7,605 nt of DNA from DATELY01 sp040513115 (GTDB lineage Bacteria > Pseudomonadota > Gammaproteobacteria > Steroidobacterales > Steroidobacteraceae), in assembly GCA_040513115.1 (NCBI GenBank), contig JBEVDW010000636.1:1-7605 (forward strand). Reading direction: 5' to 3'. Positions 1 to 5,089 of the stretch are shown one piece after another. The notes under the pieces are model-generated. The model did not search any database, had not been told where the DNA came from, and was given only the letters and a program-made list of their open reading frames with translations. The stretch's first letter is position 1, and every line of letters starts with the position of its first letter. Both the position numbers and the translations under genes were made by a program.

Positions 1-1253
1 CCCCGACCATCCGTCACATGATCGTGGGTCAGCTCGAGACGACCGTCGAGATGCACTCGCTGGACGCTCACCGACGGCGCACCGAAGCCGTACTTGGGTG
101 CCAGCAAGGCTTCATGCAGGGCGGGGAGGTCCACCTCCTGCACGAGATATGAGCCGTTGTTCTGACCCTTGTAGCGGAAGAGCTTCAGCTCACTCGCGAG
201 CTCCACCGTCAGATGATTTCTGACGAAGGAGAAGTCGTCGTCGGCTTCCATGATGCGACGCGCAAAGTCCAACCCGTTCTTTTCGACCAGCTTCTCCCAG
301 ATGGAGAAGCCCAGGTGATAGGGGTTCGTGTTGAGCGAGACGTTGTCGCCACTCGCGGTGGGGCGCACGACGTCAGAGTGGCATTTCACGGCGTCGAGGT
401 AGGCCTCTTGCGGAAGGAAGTCCGCTTCGCGCAATAGCCGTGCATGCCAGTAAGAGGCCCAGCCCTCGTTCATGATCTGGCAGGCGAACACGGGATAGAA
501 ATAGAACGACTCTTCGCGCACAGCGAGGAAGATGTCGCGTTCCCAGGGTTCGAGCTCGGGTGCGTACTGCGCGATGAACCACAGCAGATCCTTTTCCGGA
601 TGGGGCGGGATCGGCGCGCGCTTCGGATGAGCATCCTTCTGCGGCTTTGCGGTGTCAGGTCCGAGCGACGCGAACCGCTTTGCGAATTCGTCTTGCGACA
701 TGTCCGAGGGGGCACCGCTCACGATGTCTTCGTAGCGAGCCCGACGCAGCGCAAGGTCGTTATCGATGTGCTGCTCGAGCGCAAGTGCTGCATCCAGCAC
801 CGCTTCGACGCGCTCCAAGCCCTGCTCTTGAATCGCCATCGCGATCTGACGCGCGTGCGCGGCAGCCTGTTCGACGATGTGCTCACCGACTTGCGACTGA
901 CTGCGTTTGAACAGGATGTTGTTGGCGGAAAAGTCAGCGTGACCCAGGACGTGGGCTGTTACGAGCACGTTCTCCGCCGCACTGTTGGTGCGGGCGAGAT
1001 AGGCGCGGCCCGGATTGCCGGGAAATACGACTTCGAACAGTCGCGACAGCCCCATGCGGTGCTGAATGAGCTGATAGATGTAACGCACGCCGAATGACCA
1101 GTGCGGCATACGCACCGGCAGACCGTAGATGGCGATCTCGGTCATGAAGCTTTCGGGAACGAGCTCGAATTCGACTGGGTGATAGTTCAGCCCCAGCCCC
1201 TTGGCGAGGTGTTCTATTCGGGCGATGTGTGCGCGCCAGTCTTCGATGGTCAT
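1..1253 (-). CDS. spoVR: SpoVR/YcgB family protein, C-terminus cut off by window edge
   Basis: This open frame encodes 417 residues and leaves the window before its stop. The family (Pfam SpoVR, PF04293) is usually about 500 residues, so roughly the last 80-90 are missing. Family signatures seen are YGLPVRMPHWSFG (residues 43-55), AHVLGHADF (100-108), QIMNEGWASYWH (259-270) and NTNPYHLGF (308-316). The ATG at 1253 is chosen because AGGA lies 5-8 nt upstream and an upstream ATG in another frame stops at once. The gene starts 37 nt after the DUF444 stop, so co-transcription is likely. In Bacillus subtilis SpoVR affects spore cortex formation; E. coli YcgB is its homologue, of unknown activity. 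No signal peptide or membrane segment is visible, so it is probably cytoplasmic. The biochemical function is unknown. Family assignment is firm; any enzymatic role is open. Confidence 0.95.
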   Translation of the reverse strand, partial: MTIEDWRAHIARIEHLAKGLGLNYHPVEFELVPESFMTEIAIYGLPVRMPHWSFGVRYIYQLIQHRMGLSRLFEVVFPGNPGRAYLARTNSAAENVLVTAHVLGHADFSANNILFKRSQSQVGEHIVEQAAAHARQIAMAIQEQGLERVEAVLDAALALEQHIDNDLALRRARYEDIVSGAPSDMSQDEFAKRFASLGPDTAKPQKDAHPKRAPIPPHPEKDLLWFIAQYAPELEPWERDIFLAVREESFYFYPVFACQIMNEGWASYWHARLLREADFLPQEAYLDAVKCHSDVVRPTASGDNVSLNTNPYHLGFSIWEKLVEKNGLDFARRIMEADDDFSFVRNHLTVELASELKLFRYKGQNNGSYLVQEVDLPALHEALLAPKYGFGAPSVSVQRVHLDGRLELTHDHVTDGR

Positions 1254-1290
1254 GAAATCCTGCCCGCGAGCGCGGCGTTGGATGCCTGCA

Positions 1291-2445
1291 TCACGCCGCC
1301 TGCTCGCTAAAGAAGTGTCGCACCGCGGCCCAGACATCCTCGGCACTGCTCACGCGAAATGCGCCGGTGTTCTGGTGGTCCTGGCCGGCATCGAGGAAGA
1401 GCTTGCCCAGTTCGCTGTCGGGTGCAGACCCCGCGATGGCGGCGACTTCGAGGAAGCCGGCGTAGTTGCAATCCTTCAACAGGTCCATCAACGAGGCATG
1501 CGCCGCCGGTTGATCGGACGGGAAGTTCTCGCCGTCGGAGGCATAGAACAGGTAGACGTTGTACTGACTCGGGCTGAAGCGCGCATCGATGATTTCCCGG
1601 ACCTTCTTCAGGCCGGTCGATGCCACCGTGCCGCCTGCACCCGTGACGCGGAAGAATTCCTCTTCCTGGAACTCCCAGGCTTCCGACGTGTGTGCAACGA
1701 ACACGAGGTCGAGATGGCGATACTGGCGTCGCAGGCCCTGAATCGCCCAGAAGAAAAATGTCTTCGAGATCTGTCGTTCGCGCTCACCCATGCTGCCCGA
1801 CACGTCGAGTAGCAAGAAGACAACGGCTTGGGTGGCCGGCTGCTCGCGCTTGGCGAGTTGTCGGAAGCGGAGATCGTCGTCGGTGAATGCAGGACTGTCG
1901 CCACCGGAGCGGTTCTGCACCCCGCGGCGCTTGATCGACTCCTTCATCGACCGGCGTCGATCGAGTCGGGAGCGTGCACCGCGGCGATCCCATCCCTCGC
2001 GCGTCCAGTCATCGTCCTTGGAGCCGCCCTGGCGCTGTTCGAGGTTCGGCAGCTTCATCTCTTCCCACAGCCAGTCGACGATGTCGTCGATGCGGAACTC
2101 GAGCGTGTACTGAATGCCGCCGTCCTCGTTGCCGCCGGTATTGCTGCGCTCTTCCTTGTCTTGCGGCCGGCCGAGACGGTCGCCTGGTTTTGCATTGCCC
2201 TGGCCCACACCCTCTTGTTCCTGCGGAGGGCGCAGGCGAAAGCGGTAGTGCTCGAGCATGCGCACCGGTACGCGCACGGTGCTCGCGCCACCGTTCAGGA
2301 CATCAGCCCCCGCAACGATTTGCGGGAGATGCTGCCGTACGGCATCACGGACTTTCTCGTTGTGACGGAGCCAATCGCGTGCGCCGCGGGAGAACAGGTC
2401 ATACCAGCCTGCTTCGCCTGGTTCACCACCCGAGATGTCGCTCAT
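1291..2445 (-). CDS. yeaH: DUF444 / YeaH-YhbH family VWA-domain protein
   Basis: A complete 384-residue protein of the DUF444 family (PF04285), partner of PrkA in many bacteria. The N-terminal part has the family stretch HNEKVRDAVRQHLPQIV (28-44). A low-complexity, charged and Gly-rich linker spans about 72-200, including a very basic run near 150-175. A von Willebrand A fold follows: its MIDAS motif is intact, with D214-x-S216-x-S218 (LLLDVSGSMG), T273 in GAGGT and D304 in YASDGENF, so it should bind Mg2+ or a similar ion and a protein ligand. GGGAG at 2452-2456 sits 6 nt before the ATG, and an in-frame stop about 25 nt upstream excludes a longer form. At 384 residues it is shorter than E. 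coli YeaH (about 427) and its N-terminus reads more like Bacillus YhbH. It lies 83 nt after prkA. Molecular function is not established; a scaffold or adaptor role for the AAA+ neighbour is inferred. Confidence 0.95.
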   Translation of the reverse strand: MSDISGGEPGEAGWYDLFSRGARDWLRHNEKVRDAVRQHLPQIVAGADVLNGGASTVRVPVRMLEHYRFRLRPPQEQEGVGQGNAKPGDRLGRPQDKEERSNTGGNEDGGIQYTLEFRIDDIVDWLWEEMKLPNLEQRQGGSKDDDWTREGWDRRGARSRLDRRRSMKESIKRRGVQNRSGGDSPAFTDDDLRFRQLAKREQPATQAVVFLLLDVSGSMGERERQISKTFFFWAIQGLRRQYRHLDLVFVAHTSEAWEFQEEEFFRVTGAGGTVASTGLKKVREIIDARFSPSQYNVYLFYASDGENFPSDQPAAHASLMDLLKDCNYAGFLEVAAIAGSAPDSELGKLFLDAGQDHQNTGAFRVSSAEDVWAAVRHFFSEQAA

Positions 2446-2528
2446 CTGCCGCTCCCAAGTGCCAGCCCGTCAATCCATCCTCAAGCCGCTGCTCTACCTC
2501 AAACTTCGTACCGAGCATGAGCGCGGTG

Positions 2529-4481
2529 TCACTCCTGTGCCAATAACGTCGTCACATAACTCAATGCTTCTTTCGCGCTGTGGTCGTCGTAACCGTACTC
2601 GTCGATCATGCGATCCTGCACAGCGGAAATCTTCTTGCGCGCTTCATCATCCGGACGGGCCGCAGAAGTTACCAACCTCAATACATCACGACGCTCCTCG
2701 AACAGGTATTGTTCGATCGCCTCGCGCATGCGCGCATGGCTGTTGAGCGTGAACTTCTCGCCGGCCTTGAACGCGACCATCGCTTTGCGCACGACCTCTT
2801 GGCGGTACGTGAGCTTGCCGGACTCGGAGACTTTGATCTTCTCCTCGACCGAGCGCATGAAACGTTCGTCGGCAGGGCGGGTCTCGCCCGTGATCGGGTC
2901 GGTAACTTCGCGGTGATCCAGCGATGCCTCAACCTCATCCAGATACTTGTCCAACAGCTCCTGCGCTTCATCTTCGAAGGAGGCAAACAACGCACGGTGC
3001 ACGTCTTCTTTCACCCAGCGGTTGTAGAAGTCCTTGCGCGCCATGACCAGATAGTCGATCCAGAGCTTCTTTGCCTTCGCGTCCATCCGCGAATCGGTTT
3101 CGATCGCATCCTTGAGCCCGAGCAGCACTTCCATGCTCGTGAGGCTCTTCTTGTCCGTGCGCGTGATGGCGTTCGAAATGGCGTTGATTACAAAGCGTGG
3201 GCTGACACCGGTGAGACCTTCCTCCGGCGCTTCAGCACGCAGGCGCGTCACTTCGCTGTCGGAGAAGCCCTCGACACTCTCACCCGCATACAGCCTCAGC
3301 TTCTTGGGCAAGTCCAATCCTTCGCGCTCCGGCTTCATCAAGCGAGTCAACACGGAGAACACCGCTGCAACACGCAGCGCATGCGGATCCATGTGCACGT
3401 CGCGGAAAGCAGGCGCAGCGGACACGAGCTTGTTGTAGATGCGCGCTTCATCGGTGTAGGAGAGCGTATACGGCACCTTCACGATCACCATGCGATCGAG
3501 CAGCGCCTCGTTCTCCTTCTCTTGCAGGAACTTGTGGAACTCCGCCAGGTTCGTGTGCGCCAGAATGGTCTCGTCGAGATAGATCAGCGGGAAGCGCGAC
3601 ACCTTGACGTTCTTTTCCTGAGTCAGCGTGAGCAGCAGATACAGGAACTCGCGCTTTACCTTCAGGATCTCGATCATCTCGAGCACACCGCGGCTGGCTG
3701 CGTACACGGCGCCCGACCAGGACCACGCACGCGGATCACCTTCATCGCCGTACTGCGCCACCTTCGAGAGATCCACCGAACCAACGAGGTCGGCGAGATC
3801 TGCGGTCGTGGGATCGTGTGGCGCGTAGGTACCAACGCCGACGCGTGCCGCTTCAGACAAGAACACGCGTTCAACTGGCATGCGCAGGAAGTCGCCTTCG
3901 AACTCGCGCTCCAGCCGATCGCGCGCCCACGGGCTCAGCTCGCCGCGCACTTCCACGCCATAGGTCTCGCGAAACTCCGCGCGCAAGCTCGCAGGAATGA
4001 GATTCAGCGGCGACTCGTGCATCGGCGAGCCTTGCAGCGCATACACGGCGCCCTCATCGGTGTGGCTGTACTCCTCGAGACCACGCTTGAGCAGAATGGC
4101 CATCGTGGATTTGCCGCCTGAGGGTGGGCCGAGCAGCAACAGCAAACGTCGGCCCACATCGGAGCCCGATGCGGCTGCCTTGAAATAGTCGACGATACGG
4201 CCGAGCGGCTCATCGATGCCGAAGAGCTCGCGGCGGAACAGTTCTCTTGGCGACGACGTGTCGCCTTCGCTTACACCTGTACGTCCGTACCAGCAGAACA
4301 TGTCCCAAAGATATTCATGGCTCGTGCGTGCGAGTGCGCGCGCTTGTCCCGGGACCACAGTGCGGAGGAATTCTCCAAAGGTGCCCGACCAATGCTTGGC
4401 ACGATGAACACGACTGAACGCGCTGAGCGCATCGACAAAGTTTTCACCGCGCTGCGCGGATCCCTTTGTGCTATCAGACAT
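2529..4481 (-). CDS. prkA: PrkA family AAA+ ATPase / serine protein kinase (YeaG homologue)
   Basis: A complete 650-residue PrkA, close to E. coli YeaG (about 644). The N-terminal AAA_PrkA domain (about 18-375) has Walker A GPPSGGKST (118-126), the motif QGSPMHESPLNLIP (150-163), a Walker B-like FPLIYLDE (297-304) followed by the hallmark ILAHTN (306-311), and a sensor-2-like GVSPRFVINAISN (425-437). The C-terminal PrkA domain follows (about 395-640). Homologues were described as serine kinases; work on B. subtilis PrkA argues instead for a Lon-like ATP-dependent protease. E. coli YeaG is needed to survive long nitrogen starvation. The ATG at 4481 is preferred over a GTG 15 nt upstream, because GGAGG at 4490-4494 is ideally placed for the ATG and would lie inside the longer reading. 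It is the first gene of the likely prkA-DUF444-spoVR operon, with candidate sigma-54 and sigma-S promoters upstream. Confidence 0.96.
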   Translation of the reverse strand: MSDSTKGSAQRGENFVDALSAFSRVHRAKHWSGTFGEFLRTVVPGQARALARTSHEYLWDMFCWYGRTGVSEGDTSSPRELFRRELFGIDEPLGRIVDYFKAAASGSDVGRRLLLLLGPPSGGKSTMAILLKRGLEEYSHTDEGAVYALQGSPMHESPLNLIPASLRAEFRETYGVEVRGELSPWARDRLEREFEGDFLRMPVERVFLSEAARVGVGTYAPHDPTTADLADLVGSVDLSKVAQYGDEGDPRAWSWSGAVYAASRGVLEMIEILKVKREFLYLLLTLTQEKNVKVSRFPLIYLDETILAHTNLAEFHKFLQEKENEALLDRMVIVKVPYTLSYTDEARIYNKLVSAAPAFRDVHMDPHALRVAAVFSVLTRLMKPEREGLDLPKKLRLYAGESVEGFSDSEVTRLRAEAPEEGLTGVSPRFVINAISNAITRTDKKSLTSMEVLLGLKDAIETDSRMDAKAKKLWIDYLVMARKDFYNRWVKEDVHRALFASFEDEAQELLDKYLDEVEASLDHREVTDPITGETRPADERFMRSVEEKIKVSESGKLTYRQEVVRKAMVAFKAGEKFTLNSHARMREAIEQYLFEERRDVLRLVTSAARPDDEARKKISAVQDRMIDEYGYDDHSAKEALSYVTTLLAQE

Positions 4482-4489
4482 CGAGCGGC

Positions 4490-4494
4490 CCTCC
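4490..4494 (-). promoter_or_regulatory. Shine-Dalgarno sequence deciding the prkA start
   Basis: The minus strand reads GGAGG, 8 nt before the ATG at 4481. It overlaps an in-frame GTG (4494-4496) that would add five residues. No ribosome site precedes that GTG, so the ATG is the better start. Confidence 0.8.
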
Positions 4495-4517
4495 ACTGTA
4501 GTGCCGGACGTGATGTG

Positions 4518-4525
4518 AGGTTAGA
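4518..4525 (-). promoter_or_regulatory. Candidate sigma-S/sigma-70 -10 element of prkA
   Basis: The minus strand reads TCTAACCT after an A/T-rich stretch, resembling the extended sigma-S -10 (consensus CTATACT, five of seven matching). It would start transcription near 4510, leaving a leader of about 30 nt before prkA. No convincing -35 is seen at the right distance, which is common for sigma-S promoters. E. coli yeaGH is known to depend on RpoS, which makes the idea reasonable, but the motif is short and weak. Confidence 0.3.
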
Positions 4526-4630
4526 AATTTGCTTCGCTGATGGTTGTGTGACTTGAGCATAACGCTCATCTCGAAAACGATCGGCCAAGCTGCCAATGAC
4601 CATGCGTCGTAAGTGAAAGACTGATCCAGC

Positions 4631-4652
4631 CTTGCACATGTTCCATTGCAAG
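4631..4652. repeat. Inverted repeat CTTGCA-N10-TGCAAG
   Basis: Two perfect 6-bp arms (4631-4636 and 4647-4652) are separated by 10 bases, placing half-sites 16 bp apart, the geometry of a dimeric regulator site. It adjoins the NtrC-like dyad at 4654-4670. A chance origin cannot be excluded. Confidence 0.35.
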
Positions 4653-4653
4653 T

Positions 4654-4670
4654 TGCGCGAAGCTGGTGCA
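4654..4670. promoter_or_regulatory. NtrC-like binding dyad
   Basis: The plus strand reads TGCGCGAAGCTGGTGCA. Compared with the enteric NtrC site (TGCACY-N5-GGTGCA) one half-site is perfect, the other has two mismatches, and the spacer length is right. It lies about 215 bp downstream of the start expected from the sigma-54-like element, not upstream, which is an atypical enhancer position. NtrC control is known for E. coli yeaGH, so the match is suggestive only. Confidence 0.3.
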
Positions 4671-4888
4671 GCCGGCTCGCGAGTGCGAACGCGAAAGGGA
4701 AACGTGGGGATAGATGAAAGAGTGCGTCCGCTAATGAGAAGGGACGTCGGGATCGAGGAATGTGTCCGAAGCCTCGCGGCCGTTGTTCCAACTGCCAACC
4801 CCTGTGGCGGTCACCCACGCGGACGAACATGAACGATCAATTACTCTCTTTCGCCGTCACTGACAATGCGACAGGTACTGAGAAAGCG

Positions 4889-4904
4889 TGCATGCCTTGT
4901 GCCA
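4889..4904 (-). promoter_or_regulatory. Candidate sigma-54 (RpoN) promoter facing prkA
   Basis: The minus strand reads TGGCACAAGGCATGCA. Against the core consensus TGGCAC-N5-TTGCA it matches 10 of 11 fixed positions, with the invariant GG (-24) and GC (-12) exactly 10 bases apart. Transcription would begin near 4878 and run leftward into prkA with a leader of about 400 nt. A large inverted repeat sits about 155 bp upstream, a normal distance for an enhancer-binding protein. E. coli yeaG is part of the NtrC nitrogen-starvation response, which supports the reading. The long leader is the main caveat. Confidence 0.5.
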
Positions 4905-5039
4905 TCCTTATGGCGAACCGTGACACTGTAGCGCGGTTTGCGCGCGAGTGAAATGTGGCGGACGCGGGCAGGGAGTCGCTCGTTCATGAGCATACGTTGT
5001 CGTCGATCCGATGGATTCACGCAACACGCGTGTCTCCGC

Positions 5040-5068
5040 GACGGCGTTACGGACACCGTAACGCCGTC
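5040..5068 (-). terminator. Perfect 13-bp hairpin downstream of lon (terminator or operator)
   Basis: Bases 5040-5052 and 5056-5068 are exact reverse complements around a 3-base loop (5053-5055). The stem has nine G-C pairs and begins 22 nt beyond the lon stop, so it would form a very stable RNA hairpin at the 3' end of lon mRNA. No T-tract follows on the minus strand, so it is not a textbook intrinsic terminator; it may instead protect the 3' end or act as a DNA operator. A separate 10-bp palindrome, ACACGCGTGT, lies at 5024-5033. Confidence 0.55.
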
Positions 5069-5089
5069 TTGCTCTTCAGGCCCTCGAGC

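Larger units (their letters stand above)
4482..5089. other. Non-coding intergenic region between lon and prkA
   Basis: About 600 bases separate the lon stop from the prkA start, much more than any other gap here. The open frames that cross it are rich in Arg, His and Ser, extend into the flanking genes in the wrong frame and match no family I recognise. I see no tRNA. It holds a perfect 13-bp hairpin just after lon, a sigma-54-like promoter, an inverted repeat next to an NtrC-like dyad, a sigma-S-like -10 and the prkA ribosome site. The region is best read as the control region of the prkA operon, with lon 3' sequence at its right end. Confidence 0.7.

Noticed and set aside
444..2520. Plus-strand frames at 444-1097, 1201-1812 and 1828-2520
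   Set aside because: They are antisense to spoVR and the DUF444 gene, which have clear family motifs on the minus strand; the plus products look like nothing known.
2580..4121. 513-codon open frame on the plus strand
   Set aside because: It is antisense to prkA, whose protein matches a known family throughout. Long opposite-strand frames are expected from codon bias in GC-rich genes, and the product is rich in His, Arg and Gln with no recognisable domain.
4494..4496. GTG as the start of prkA, five residues longer
   Set aside because: The GGAGG ribosome site overlaps it and is correctly spaced only for the ATG at 4481; nothing suitable precedes the GTG.
4776..4790. Second sigma-54-like site on the minus strand (TGGAAC-N5-CCGC)
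   Set aside because: GG and GC spacing is right but the flanking consensus bases are poorly matched; the site at 4889-4904 is much better.
4271..4830. Minus-strand frames at 4271-4798 and 4474-4830 upstream of and overlapping prkA
   Set aside because: They run into prkA out of frame, are unusually rich in Arg, His and Ser, and lack good ribosome sites; the region is better explained as regulatory.
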